DNA of 64,000 bases, taken from positions 10,481,755-10,545,754 of the forward strand of contig VDFB02000001.1 in assembly GCA_007258455.2 (NCBI GenBank), read 5' to 3'. The notes under the pieces were generated by a model, which made no database searches, was not told the origin of the DNA, and saw nothing but the letters and a program-made list of their open reading frames with translations. Each line of letters begins with the position of its first letter. The stretch's first letter is position 1. Shown piece after piece: positions 40,557 through 52,651 of the stretch. Origin of the DNA: Sequoia sempervirens (lineage: Eukaryota > Streptophyta > Pinopsida > Cupressales > Cupressaceae). A program made the position numbers and the translations under genes.

Positions 40557-43200
40557 CTTCTCTAAAATGGTAAAACTCTAGCAGCCAAAACAAATAAAAT
40601 TTTAATAACATGGATCCAAAAAAAATGTAGTGACTAACAGACATGACTAGTGAAAAACAACTATACAATGGTATCAATCAAATTCTGTAAATTCATAAAT
40701 AGATTTTTCTCTTTTAACAATATAAACAAAGAACCTCAAACCCTTCTTCCGAAGACTGCAAATGTTAAGCAAAATATTTTATTAATTGTTGCAACCATGC
40801 ACAGAACATCTTAGATCATTTTACCTAAACCAACAACGGTGATGCCCATCTGACGAGTAACAAGAAAAACACAAAAACAGGTTTGCCACAAACCATACCA
40901 CAATTTGCAAATACCTTAAACAAATATTAAAGATCCATAATTGACTTGCATAGGATCAATAAATCAGATTGACCTAGTTGTTTAGACTCCAAAGCAACAA
41001 AAGTTATCCCTCTCAACCAAGGTGATACCGAAGACTCAATATCCTTGCATTCATTAGTTTGGTAGGCATAGAGTTTTCCAGAGTATATCAAGGAAGTCAA
41101 TGAGAAAAGAAAGTTTGGATAAAGAAAAGTATTTTTTGGTTGGTAAAGAAAATGCTAGTCAATGTAGATGTAGTTTCATAAGCATCCTGGTAGTTTCAGA
41201 ACCACCCCAATGTATACATATTGCCCCAACAGTTATGCAACTAGCACTCTATTGAAAGAGTGGTTTTTTCTAGTATTCAAAACATTTAGTACCAAAATGT
41301 ACCTAATCTTTCAATGGAAAATTAAATTGTAAAATTTTCCAGAAAATTTGGCATTTTTCCAGAGATGATTCTAAACAGATGCATTATTTTCTAACTTAGT
41401 AAATTCCCAATAAAAATTCATAATATTTAAAAGTTGTGTTGAAATAGGTAATTGGATGCGATAAAGAAATCTCATATAGAAGAAGTATTTAACTAACATA
41501 AATATGAGCATGCAAACATATTAGAAACATATCAATCTTCGTTGTAAATCACTCAATAATATAAAAGCTGTGTTGAAATAGGTAATTGGATGTGATAAGG
41601 AAATCTCATACAGAAGAAGTATTTAACTAACATAAATATGAGCATGAAAACATATTAAAAATAGATCAATCTTCATTGTAAATAACTCAATACTCATAGT
41701 GACGAGAGAAAGGGTCATTGCACAAAGAACAATAACAAAGAAAATAAAAAAGCCATTGTGTATGGATATACACATGAGAAACAGATCATTCAAGAAACAA
41801 AGCAAGGTAAGAGTATCACTGATTTGAAGTGAGATGCTCAGAATCCATGCAATATGATTGTTTGTTCTTAAAGAATGGATCCCAAATCGAATGCAAATAA
41901 CACCTCAAAGTCCTGAAAGTGAAATCAACTTTATATCTGGGTACAAGAAATCACAAAAAACTAAAAAGAGTTTTATGGTTTCACTTTCTTCAAACTACCT
42001 ACCTACATGAGTTCAGTTTGACCTTCACAAAATAATAAGATAATTTCAAACAAAACCCCACAAACAACAATGAATATGAGCAGACTAAATACAAAAAATC
42101 CCATGTACAAAAAGTTAATCTTTAATCAGAAAAATATCGCTCATTTGAAATAAAAGAAAAGAGGCAATGAATAGCCTACAAAATAAACTCTTATAGTTGA
42201 ATGTCGTACAATGACTTGGAACTATCTACTTACATAATACATTTATCATTTATTCCATGCACAAGAAAAATATATCATTTGCAATTACAAAGCCATATAA
42301 AATATCATTATAGAATATAGAAAATTCTAAACAAAGCCTCCCTAGTGGCATGGAAAGTTTTTAAAAGTCTGAATAAAAATAACATGTGCAAAAACTGGGT
42401 CCTTCATAAGAAAAACCATTACCCCTTTGAAGCAAAATGAAAGGAAAACCAAATGTCATAATACCTTGCAAAACAGAAGCTTACAATTACAAATGCACAG
42501 CTACAGGGAACTATCTACTCACATTACATTTAGTAGTCACATATCTGAAAAAATATCATTATAGATAACAATAAACAAAATCCCACTAACTGCATTGGTT
42601 GAAGGAAAAACACAGATTTATAAGATTTACGGGTTTGTATCTGTTCAACTAGAATACTCATTTTGTATTTGTTCAACATTATTAAGTTTTCTGAATATAA
42701 TTTACGAGCCATCTTCATATGTTAAACTTAATACATTCTTCTTTACAAAGCTTACACATTATACATTGTTTCTATGTATCTGTTGACAAGATTTATGGGT
42801 TTGTATCTGTTCAACTGGAATACTCATTTTGTATTTGTTCAACAAAATATAATTTAGTTTTGAACATCATTGCACTATACAATAGATCTATTAGATGGAA
42901 ACATATAAAACTTAGCAAAAGCAATAAGGGGTTAGCAACGATTGAGTAATCATGAAAGGGTTTCAATTAAAATAGCGCATGAAGCATAAAAGTAGAAATT
43001 ACCTTCACCCTTTTGATGTTTCCTTGCTCTCCTCCTGTCATAACTGCCATTGCCATTTCATTCAAAAGGAGGCTGCTTGAAAAAGCAATGGAGTTAACTA
43101 TAAGGCTACAGACACAATGGATGCAGTACTGGTTGCCTTAAGTTTCACCAAGTTAAACATTGCTCCATCCATTAGCTGAATGAGATTTTTAGTGTAGGCG
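40557..43200. other. Host intergenic sequence with two local duplications
   Basis: AT-rich, no coding pattern supported. A 134-bp unit is tandemly duplicated (41429-41562 and 41563-41692; core GAAATAGGTAATTGGATG). A unit of about 60 bp with GGGTTTGTATCTGTTCAACT recurs at about 42617-42676 and 42786-42843. Confidence 0.65.
41429..41692. repeat. 134-bp tandem duplication
   Basis: Both copies read GTGTTGAAATAGGTAATTGG, later GAAGAAGTATTTAACTAAC and ATATGAGCATG, in the same order with scattered substitutions. Confidence 0.9.
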
Positions 43201-43211
43201 TCACATGCTGC

Positions 43212-43259
43212 AAGTGGCATTCTCTGCAATCGCAAGTGGTTGTACTATTTGCAACCGAT
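43212..43259. repeat. 48-bp segment shared with 46928-46975 (first copy)
   Basis: AAGTGGCATTCTCTGCAAYC followed by GCAAGTGGYTGTACTATT occurs here and at 46928-46975 with a few differences. The sequences to the left differ completely between the two places. Confidence 0.85.
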
Positions 43260-46200
43260 GGTGAACCTGTTAAACTAAATCTACCGGCTCTCTCAGTTCG
43301 ACTCTCTCACCCTCTTCTATTCTCTTGCCTATGGTATTTCATTTTCACTCCCTCATTCCTCCAACTTTCAAATACTAAGTTGTACGAATCTCTATTGCCA
43401 AACCTCCACTATTACAGATCGGCCATTCCAAAGAGCTTCATTGTCAAACCCTTAGCACACCTTGTGATCTTTCATCACCCATATTCCTTCTTCAATACAC
43501 ACATCATGTTCACCATTGCACCATAGGAAGCCCACATCAGAGCTATTCCAATACTTGAAGGCTGAAACTTACCAAGCAGGGCCTTGACTGAGGTAAGTTC
43601 CAAAAACAAGACCTCATTTTTCTCCCTTCAAACTTTGACAGGTTTATCTACATCTCTGCCAACATTTCTTCAAAATTTGCATGGATCACAATCAAAGGAA
43701 AAATTGAGCAATTAACTCCAAATAGATGAAGAGGCACACAGGTGAGTGACATAGCCATCTGTTGTAGGTCAGTAGCACCCAAAGAGGGTCACCTCCACAT
43801 TTGGCAAAGTGTCCTCATTAGATACAAATTCCATAATCCTTGTATGCTTCCAAAACACTTCCTAGTAGTTCCTCCAATCATTTGTCACCTCCAAATTGGC
43901 ACCAAACAACAAAAAGGAACGCATCCTCTTACCCTATACTAATTGCTTTTCAATAGCAATTTCATTTCAACTGTTGTGTTATTGTACTTGGCATAAATGT
44001 GAGTTATTGAATATATTATTGTTACATTGCATGAAATTCAGATTTGTGAAATATAGGAAAAACATAGTACATTAAATAAACCATATTTCAATAAAGTGTT
44101 GTTTATTTTCATTTCTACAACTATACTTTTGATGTGAATTAGGAACGATAAGCATTAGTTAAAAATTCAGCTTCTATTATTCTAAAGAGCATTTAAATGA
44201 CATTCATGCTAGCATATTTATGATTGCTATTAGGAGGAATTTAAAACTACAATAATCTCTAGTTATCATTTATAAATTATTATGGGTCTTTTAAAAGGAA
44301 GTTAAGCAATGGCTCACAACATTTTTCTTAAATTTTGGAGATATTTTCTAGTAAAAAGGTCCTCATGAAACACCAATCTCCGACTCTTGTATACAGTTTT
44401 TCAAAAAATTCATACTACCATTTGTGAAAATTCTCCCTAAATTCTTTGAACAGGTGCTGGACAATTCTAACCCTCCACAGACTCTATGACTTTAGCAATA
44501 CACATTTATGCATGCAACTTCATAGAGTTTCCCATTGTGTCTTTCTGATTCTTGGTGCAATATATCAACATAACTAAAAAATATATATTTAACAAAGATC
44601 GTGATTGTTGCTTTATTTGACACAGGCTGTAACAGTTACAGACATGTTTATTTATCTGTAATCTAAAATTGAATATGGAATGAAAATAAATAACTTGTCA
44701 ATTCTAAATAGATGGCAATAATTTCATCCACCTTAACCACTCCCACCACCCTGCCCTCCCCCAAATGTTAGGATAGGGGAAAAACCTGACATGACTCTAT
44801 GGAATGCATCACCTGCATTCATTGAGCCACATAATATAGATAGGCCTCATAGGATCCCTTCCTAATTTGTTACTTTGTAAGTTTGACCATGTATTTTGTT
44901 ATCTGTAATTGATCTCTAAATTTGAAATTCAAAGTTGAACTATGTAGTAATAGTGTACTACATAGTGTAATCAACAAGACAACAAAACCTCAATTAATGA
45001 ACAACAGTAACACCCATAATCCATGGTGTACTCTCCTTTGTTTTAGTTCCTACCTCTACATTTGACATGAAATCAAAAAACCACAATTCTTTTTCTATTT
45101 TTTAAAAAATTTCAGTACTTTTTGATTTCCCATTTAATTGAAAAAATCTCTATCTTTTGGTTTGCCAAGTTATTCCCAAGACAAAAAAATATTACTATGG
45201 TTGATGCCTATAAAGTCTGAAGATAATGTATGGGTAATAATATATTCTTTTTAAATTTTATTCCCAGAATCATAAGATACATCCACCAAACATTATCATT
45301 GTACTAATACCAGGACAATAGATGTTTTTCAAAACATAAAACCCTCCAACTCACAATAATAAAAAAAAAGATGAATTTGCAAACCAACTAATTTATTATA
45401 CAAAAAGAATAATCAATTCATTGCTAATAGACAAAGAAGATCTTGTTTCACAGACTTGTACATTGTACCCTTCATATTCTTATCTCCAAACTTGAAACAG
45501 GACTTGTAAACAAGGCATAGTTCAACTTCAGATTTTGGTACTTCATGCACTCATATATAAGACCTTTTACAATGTAACCATTTCAACAGTTTTCGTGTAA
45601 CCTCATTATTTCATTGGCTCCCTATAGAAGCTAAGCTGCAACCACCCTCCTTCCCTCACTGCAAATACATTTTCGTAATGCCCTTTGCCAGCTTTGAAGT
45701 CTACATCTCTTGCCTTTCACAATCTTTGCAAGCATGAGGAAAGCTAACACATTATTTAATAAGTCTAAAAGAGTTTTTCTTTGTGCATTTTTTCATAGAG
45801 GACAACACAAGATACATTGCATTCAAAAAGACAGCTTTTTGCAGCAAATTTACAAGTTTTTCATCTCTATTAAATGCTAACCAACTCCGAGCAAAATAGA
45901 GTTGAAATGGTTTATCTAACTGGTATAAGATTTGTAGAAAAGCATGGATTTTTAAACTCCAAATTGCAATCCATTCAATTTGTTTGACTTTGTATGTCTC
46001 CCGAATTTTTCTATTGACCACAATGGTAGAGAAATGTGACCAACAACAAGAAATGACTGCAGGAGGTAAATATATTGATATTGCATTGCATTCTACACCC
46101 CAGATGAATATGGATCTATTCAAGAGGGGCTCTAGCGAATGCACACATAACTAACCAGAACAATAAAACTGCAAAAATTTAGCCAGAAAGCAAAGTTAAA

Positions 46201-46716
46201 AAAAAAAACACAATAAATAGATTTATTTGGTTTGAAACCCTAGATATTGATGTTGCTACAACTTATCTTGGTGTTCACAAAAGATAAATGACATTGTTGG
46301 GGTTTTTGATATGTCGCTTTACTACTTGAAATTTTCAAATGAAGAATTATGATTGGAGTTAAGGTCACATTACAACAGTCATTTTGCTGGTGAATGTTGC
46401 ATAATAAACAAAGAGGATATGACTCAAGAATTACACTTTAAATTTATTTATTTTGCAAACCTTAGCATGGTAGTGATAATAAAATGTAGTAAAATCGTTT
46501 TTCTTATATTGATCATTTGGGTTTTCTAAAACAAGCCTACAAAGAAAGAAGCGAGCAATTAAAGAAAACAACATTCTCGTTAAACCACAGAAGCTAATAG
46601 ATTAAGCAGTAACCAATAAAACGTTGAGCATATCCACATAATGCAGATGGCAAAGGAAGATAAAATACATAAAGTAAATTGACATCAAAGGTAATTAAAA
46701 CACTAAGTACGCATAC
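43260..46716. other. Host intergenic or intronic sequence, no gene assigned
   Basis: AT-rich. A 130-codon minus-strand open frame at 45752-46144 (MHSLEPLLNRSIFIWGVECN...) and a 96-codon plus frame at 43236-43526 have no family pattern I recognise. If the RBP45/47 exon at 46717 belongs to a longer gene, its further exons should lie here, but I find none. Confidence 0.5.
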
Positions 46717-46927
46717 CTTTCGCTGAATATTGTTGCTGAAATCCTACAGGCTTCTTTGGAGTAGCTGCACTTATGCGCATTGGTCTAATAGAACAATACA
46801 TAACATCCATTTTAGTCATGGCAAGATTCCTCTCACTCTCATCAGAAAACTTAACAAACCCATAACCTTTTGAACGACCTGTGTTGGGATCTGTGACAAC
46901 CTTTTCACCTCTCACTGAGGTATAGCG
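46717..46927 (-). pseudogene. RBP45/RBP47-type RRM exon fragment
   Basis: The minus strand encodes RYTSVRGEKVVTDPNTGRSK, then GYGFVKFSDESERNLAMTKM (the RNP1 motif is GYGFVKF), YCSIRPMRISAATPKK and GFQQQYSAKG. This is the second RNA-recognition motif of plant RBP45/47 poly(A)- or U-rich-RNA-binding proteins, nuclear factors with three RRMs. The 3' end shows a good splice donor (AAAG before GTATGC at 46716). The 5' end is abruptly replaced at 46927 by the 48-bp segment shared with 43212-43259, so no acceptor or preceding exon is seen. Open and well conserved, but a lone exon; probably a gene fragment. Confidence 0.75.
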
Positions 46928-46975
46928 AAGTGGCATTCTCTGCAACCGCAAGTGGCTGTACTATTGCAACCGTCG
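46928..46975. repeat. 48-bp shared segment (second copy)
   Basis: Matches 43212-43259. On the minus strand it ends GAGAATGCCACTT, and at each place a different downstream sequence is attached. Confidence 0.85.
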
Positions 46976-46984
46976 GTCCTTCAA

Positions 46985-47485
46985 TTTTGCTGCATCTCGT
47001 TTCATCTCTTTCCCCTCGTTTCCCCTCGTTTTGACTCAAGATGAGTGTTACAACATTCTTCACTCTTTCCTTGTCCAGAATTCCAGTTGTGTGCTCGCAC
47101 ACTTGGATTCCAATCCCCAATTTGACTGCTAATTTGGAATTGAAGTGCTGATCTCCAAGCATTGGCCACGGGATTAATGACATGCCCAAAGTTACGCTTA
47201 GCATGGAATTCCACCCGCAGTGGCTCAGGAAGGCTCCCACAGAAGGGTGGGAGAGAAGAAGCAGCGGCACCCAACCCCATGTCATCAATCCTCTCTTTTT
47301 GTACGCTCTTGGAAGCCCTCAGGAAGATATGCACAACCCACATCTAGTGCCGTGTCGAATATCATATTTGGAGACAGTTTGAAGGCCCAAACGAAGGGCT
47401 GCTAACTAGCTTCCAAACCACTCGCCAAGGCCTTGCTTTGTTCTTGGGAGAGATAAGTCTGGCTTGCAAACGAAATATACCCAAA
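46985..47485 (-). pseudogene. UDP-glycosyltransferase C-terminal fragment
   Basis: Minus-strand pieces match the C-terminal, sugar-donor-binding half of plant family-1 UGTs: ISFASQTYLSQEQSKALASG, QPFVWAFKLSP, and the PSPG box running from WGWVPLLLLSHPSVGAFLSH through CGWNSMLSVTLGMSLIPWPM to GDQHFNSKLAVKLGIGIQVC. Family members have a glutamate between the ML and SV of CGWNSMLSV, absent here. A TAG after GLEAS and frameshifts near 47290-47320 break the frame, and the end after LILSQNEGK loses similarity near the 48-bp shared segment. UGTs transfer sugars to small molecules in the cytosol. The N-terminal acceptor-binding half is absent. Confidence 0.82.
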
Positions 47486-47489
47486 TACA

Positions 47490-48060
47490 AACCCATTATA
47501 ACAGCCAAAAAGCGTCAGAGAAATAAACAATGAGCTCCCATGGCCATAAAGAGAAAACCCTGAACGCAGAATGAAAAAAGGCTTCCTTACCAGCAGATAT
47601 TTTAGGAATCAAATGAGGGCGGCGAGAGTAAATGCTTAACCGGATATTTCCATTCCCACCATCTAAACGGAAACATTGATTCCGATGGCAAATTATTTTT
47701 CAACTGAACGGGATTATCTCACGCAAGTGGAGAAATGAGGTCAATGGCAGGGACGAAGAGTTTGGAGGAGCGGAAAGCAACAGAAGCGAAAAAAGGTGCG
47801 TGAAAATGGCCAAAAAAAGGATGAACGGCTAACATCCGTTACATGGTAGTGTTGTGCTATCTAAACCGTTCAGCGTCAAAATGGGTTGAAAAACTTCAGC
47901 GTGGGGACGCCTTCGGCGTAATGAATATTGGAATTGTGAGAGGCCGTCTGGACCATACTAGAGGTTGAGGATGCTTAGCAAGCCTATCATGACTGTCATT
48001 ACCACGAAAATTCAAGTTGATCTCACCGCATATAATTCATACCACAGCCAAATCTATGAA
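47490..48060. other. Spacer between UGT and P450 fragments
   Basis: No coding sequence recognised. It is more GC-rich than the flanks and could be remnants of promoter or exon sequence. Confidence 0.45.
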
Positions 48061-48065
48061 TGTCA

Positions 48066-48115
48066 TTACATAGAAAGAGCAGACAGAATAATAACAGTGA
48101 ACCAGCAGTAAGAAG
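48066..48115 (-). repeat. Second copy of the P450 membrane-anchor segment
   Basis: The minus strand reads CTGCTGGTTCACTGTTATTA followed by TTCT and CTTTCTATG. This matches the anchor of the adjacent P450 fragment at about 48640-48690, joined directly after the codons for DPHNPA. Confidence 0.75.
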
Positions 48116-48713
48116 CTGGATTGTGCGGATCGAAGACGCTTGTGCTGAAGATCATGTTGCCTAACAAATTCAAAGACGTGCAGAATACCGTCCGTCCGAT
48201 ATCCACAACCTTTCCCTTGTCCTCGAATATGAGTCAAGTCGTGCGAAATACTTGATCTCTTCTGAGGTGTTGCAGAGCTTCTAGTCTTTTGAGGCTGAAA
48301 AGCTCAACTGTTGAAAAGCGTCGGAGATTGCGCCAGTAAGGGCCGTATTCACCCCAAACTAGCGAGTACTTGTGATGGGAAAGGCACTTGACTACTTCGA
48401 TTACCGGCCGCCCGGCGAGGATGTGGTCGTGTGTTTTGAGGAGGAGCTTGGCCATCGTAGCAGAGGAGACCACGACCGTTGTTTTCATGCCCAGACGGAG
48501 AGCCATGAGTGGACCGTATTGCAGAGAGAGGGCGTACAAAGACTCGTGTGACCACCTTCCCAGCTGAAAGAGGTTTCCCACAATAGGCCAAGCTGGAGGT
48601 CCGGGGGGAAGAGGAAGCCTTGTCCTACTCTGCCTTCTCCATAGAAAGAAGAATAATAACAGTGAACCAGCGGTAAGGAGCACAAAATTCCAAGAAAGCA
48701 GCGGAATGTCCAT
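48116..48713 (-). pseudogene. Cytochrome P450 N-terminal fragment
   Basis: Starts at a good methionine, MDIPLLSWNFVLLTAGSLLL, a signal-anchor membrane segment followed by basic RRQSRTR and the proline hinge LPLPPGPPAWPIVGNL. Next come SLQYGPLMALRLGMKTTVVV, RPVIEVVKCLSHHKYSLVW and YGPYWRNLRRFSTVELFS (helix C, with the WxxxR heme-contact motif). This is a plant A-type, ER-bound P450. A TGA follows VFRTT. Downstream, EDKGK then VVDIGRTVF and NMIFSTSVFDPHNPA-like residues appear in a shifted frame, and the match stops there. The I-helix, ExxR and heme-cysteine regions are missing. The subfamily could be one of the conifer-rich clan 71 groups; I cannot fix it. Confidence 0.85.
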
Positions 48714-48845
48714 ATTAACTGTAAACAAGGAGATCCTTGTTTCGTTTGATTTTCCTGTATACGCTACTTTAGAAACAGAATTCTGAATGGATGTAATGTC
48801 GCAGTTACCTAGAACATACCCTCTTGTTTCCCAAATTATTATCAT

Positions 48846-50279
48846 ATTGAAATTTGTATATTTATTTCAATTTTTATTTAATTTAGATTCATTTAGAGGG
48901 AATGACGTAATACAATTACATAAATAGTACAGTTTTATATAAAATTGAACTTTGTTATTCTTTTCTATTTACACTCATTTCTATATGTTTGATTTATATA
49001 TTTGATTTATGTTTACACATATTTTCATATCTTTAACATTTATCATTGTCTTTCATAGTCACACATACATTCTCCACATGAATATTAGCATTTTCTTGTT
49101 CCAAATAAGCTCAGTAACATGAAATCAACTGACATTACACAAAATTAACCACTGAAATTCAAAAAAAGATATTCAAACTTCGTTGAATAACTCATTTCTT
49201 TCTCACCATAAGCTAATTTGAGACATGTTTTGTATGATTATGGCTATGTTTAAGTATTTATAAACATTCATTTGAACATTAATTCATGTCCTCAAATTAT
49301 TCCAACATCTTAGCACTTCAAGAAACATTCATCATAGGAATATTTTAATTTGAAACAATAAAACTTGAGTCTAATTTGCATCAAAAGTATCTACAACATT
49401 TGCATTAAAATTCATCTACAAAATTTGCATTGTCTAAGACTATTATCTTTGATCTTTTATACAATCGTAAATTAGATTTAATCATGTAAGAGAAATTGAC
49501 CCTTGTGATATGATAATAATTCTATAGCATTTTTAAATACCACTAGTCCTTAATAGTCTTGACATATAGCAAAAAAAATAGTGAATCAAAAAGTAAATGT
49601 GTATAATGCACTAGATCAAATCTACAGGTGATGATAGCCACATGTTATGAACCTAAAATTAATCCATGTGTGCAAAATCACCTTATCTAGATTTTTAAGC
49701 ATTCCCAAAATACAAGAACAATCTACACCTCAAGATCTATTTTCCATGCTGTAGTGAATTCATTTAGAATCATGGGAAAGAACTTTAAAACATCTCATGA
49801 GTTGTGATTTTGACATTAGTTAAAAAAGTTTTTAAAAAACAAAATTATTTATAGATGCTAGTGCAATACAATTAGTAAAAAATATTATATTGCAAGTTGT
49901 TGATTACAAGTCAAATTCAATTAAAATGTTTTTATACAATTGTCGCATTGTTTATTTGAAGTGACATGACAATATGTGATTTTCAATATTTTTTTGTGTG
50001 CAACAATGTAGCAATGTGTGATTTTCAATATTCTTTATATAAGATTGCAAATATAAACTTCATTTGATCAAAACTCTTTGAATATAACATCAAATTGACT
50101 AAGCTTAACTAGCATACTCTAAGTGTTGACCACTTAGGTGGCTCATGTAGGACCTAGCCATAACATGTCCCTCTTTTCATTCATTGTTAACAAAGGTCAT
50201 TTGGTGGATGCAATTTTAAAATTGTTTCTATTGTCCACTTGCACATAACTCAAACACGCCATCAAAGTTCCTGCACTGC
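48846..50279. other. AT-rich intergenic sequence
   Basis: No gene or clear repeat seen on either strand. Confidence 0.6.
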
Positions 50280-50339
50280 ATGTGTTTTGGTTCTGGTAAG
50301 TTGTTTGGTCACATCTACAGTGTAAGAAGACATGGGTGT

Positions 50340-51720
50340 CCTCACAAGGTAGTAACAATGTTTCAGTGTATACAACAAACAGATCTCCAACCCTATCAAT
50401 TTATATTGACCAACATAGTCCAAATATGTGCCAAAATGGGAGCTTTGGAACAAAGTATTCGTAAAAGTATGAAGGATAGAGGAATGTTGGTAGTGGTAGT
50501 TGCAATCGCTCTGGTATACATGAATGCAAAATGTGAAAGCATAGACAAGGCACATGAACTATTTGAAAATGCACCTCCAAGAAATTTGGTCTCATGGAAT
50601 GCCATGATTGTAGGATATGAAAAAATGGATTTTTTGACAAAGATTTAGAAACTCTCAAAAAAGTAAAATCGGTAGTTGTAAAGTCAGCATTCTCCTAGCC
50701 CGTGCTAAAATAGGAGCATTGGTACATGGTATGGAAATCCATCAAACCATAATGGAAGGGGGAAATTTTGTTAAATGTTATAGTTAGAAATGCCTTGGTA
50801 GATATGTATGAAAATTTTGGAAGCATAGACAAGGAACATGAACTATTTAGAAAAATACCTCAAAGCATTGTAGCTTCATGGAATGAGATGTTTGTAGGAT
50901 ATGCACAAAATGGATTTTGTAGAGATGCTCTTAAAATAGTTGAATTGATGAAGGACTTTAGAACATATCTTAACAATATAATATTTTCTTGTCTTTTATG
51001 TACATACAACCATTCAAATTTAGTGGATGAGGGTTGCACATACTCCCATCACATGAGTAAACCTTATTGCATTACACCTATAATTGATCATTTTTTGCAT
51101 GGTTGAGCTTATTTCCTATGCTAAGTATCTTGAGGATACCCTAAATTTTATCATTAAGATGCCAATTAAACCCATGGTAGTTGTGTGGTATGCAGATCAC
51201 ATATGGATATATAGGTTTAGGAGTATTTGTACATTGACAATACTTTTTTATTAGGATCATAAAATGTTGTGACCTATGTTCTTCTCTCAAACATCAATGT
51301 GAACATGGGAATGTGGTGTGATTTAAATGGTAATGAGATTGATAAAAGATAAAGGAATTAAAAATATCCTTGGATGTAGTTGCATTGAAGGCCATAAAAA
51401 GGTGTGTGCTTTTTGTGTAAGGGATATATCACATCCAAAAATATAAGATATCTATGCAAAGTTGGAGCCAATAGTTGGAGAGAATGGCTTGGGAGATGAA
51501 GGCAACATGGTATTCCCCAAATTCAAGACATTTACTTAGTGATGTGGAAAATGAGGGAAAATAAACATTTCTCTACCACCTTATAGAAAATTTGGCAATT
51601 GCTTTTGGTTTGTTAGATGCATCCCCAAAACAACTATTATAGTTGTTAAGAACCTTCAATATGTGTTGATTGCCACATTGCAATTTATCTCCAAGATTGT
51701 GATGCAAGAGCATCTAGTGG
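50340..51720 (+). pseudogene. PPR-DYW (PLS-class pentatricopeptide) pseudogene
   Basis: PPR motifs can be read in several frames: MFQCIQQTDLQPYQFILTNI, VQICAKMGALEQ, ESIDKAHELFENAPPRNLVS, WNAMIVGYEKMDF, then NALVDMYENFGSIDKEHELF and ASWNEMFVGYAQNGFCRDAL. Further on, E-domain-like pieces (LEDTLNFIIKMPIKPMVVVW, KDKGIKNILGCSCIEG, KKVCAFCVRDISHPK) and part of the DYW deaminase domain (NLAIAFGLLDASPKTTIIVV, LQFISKIV) follow. Such proteins edit or process organellar RNA. Many stops and frameshifts, a missing N-terminus and truncation at 51720 by the gypsy LTR mark it as a dead copy. Intron-less order fits the family. Confidence 0.82.
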
Positions 51721-52552
51721 TGTAAGGGTAATACCATATCACCGAAAAATATTTTTCCTTTTTGTTAGCTTTTTGGTAGATATTTTTGCATTTCTAGACA
51801 CCCCTTTCGTCAAATAAGAAACCCCAACTTTCAAAACTATTTTTCTACTTTTTTTGGTCAAACTGCTATTTTTAGCAGGTATGAATTTGAAGGCGGGAGG
51901 AGGAAAAAATTTATGGGAAGCTCCAAGACTGAAAAATAGACACTTTGGCAAAAAAAATAGGCCAAAATCATTCCTGGTTTGAAAGATATTCAAGTTTTAG
52001 TTTCCCAAAATTGCTCTAAAAACTCTTCTAAGTCAGGTTTGAGGCACTAAATAGTCTCATATGGGCCAAAAATTCATCAGAATTGGCCAAAATAGTTTTA
52101 GCATGTTCTACACTCTGAGACCTTTCCAATAGTTCAAACGACGTGCCAAACAGAGTCCCAGATCAAAAGTTATGGCTTCCAGAAGTTGGTCAATTTTTGG
52201 AAAATTGTCAAATTTCGAATTGGGACTCAATTTTTGAATTTCAAATTTCAAATTCCGGTGCCCAACCACCTACATTCAAAATTCAAATTGTATTTTTGGC
52301 TCCAAGCCAGAAAAGGCTATTTAGGACTCATTTTTGGAAATTTTGGGGGGGATTGGAATAGAGGAAATTGTATTGGGAAAGGGGGAATTTCTTTTTAGAA
52401 ACAGTAAAAGTTGCACATGTATTGCAGCCTGTGAGGATTTGATCCTCTGGAATGTAATTTCTCTGTAATGAGAACATATTGCTAATAAATAAATAATAAT
52501 TTTTTGATTGCCTCTATTGTGTGCTTTTTCGAGTCTCGAGTTGTGGCTCTCA
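51721..52552 (+). repeat. Gypsy 5' LTR (boundaries approximate)
   Basis: TGTAAGGGTAATACC starts exactly where PPR similarity ends, and GTGGCTCTCA ends five bases before the primer site. It contains CTGCTATTTTTAGCAGG at 51863, the same short palindrome as in the 28-29 kb leader. There is no partner copy to confirm the ends. Confidence 0.65.
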
Positions 52553-52557
52553 TCGAG

Positions 52558-52569
52558 TGGTATTAGAGC
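52558..52569 (+). other. Gypsy primer binding site
   Basis: TGGTATTAGAGC differs by one base (T for C) from the initiator-methionine-tRNA type TGGTATCAGAGC. Confidence 0.82.
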
Positions 52570-52651
52570 AGGTTGTTCCTGAGCATGTGGACAGATCGCC
52601 AATCATGAGGCAATTCACACCAGGACTTGAGGTTGTGGGTTTGAGGTCAAT

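Noticed and set aside
45752..46144. 130-codon minus-strand frame
   Set aside because: Single open stretch in AT-rich sequence with no family pattern, no good start context and no partner exon; too weak to call.
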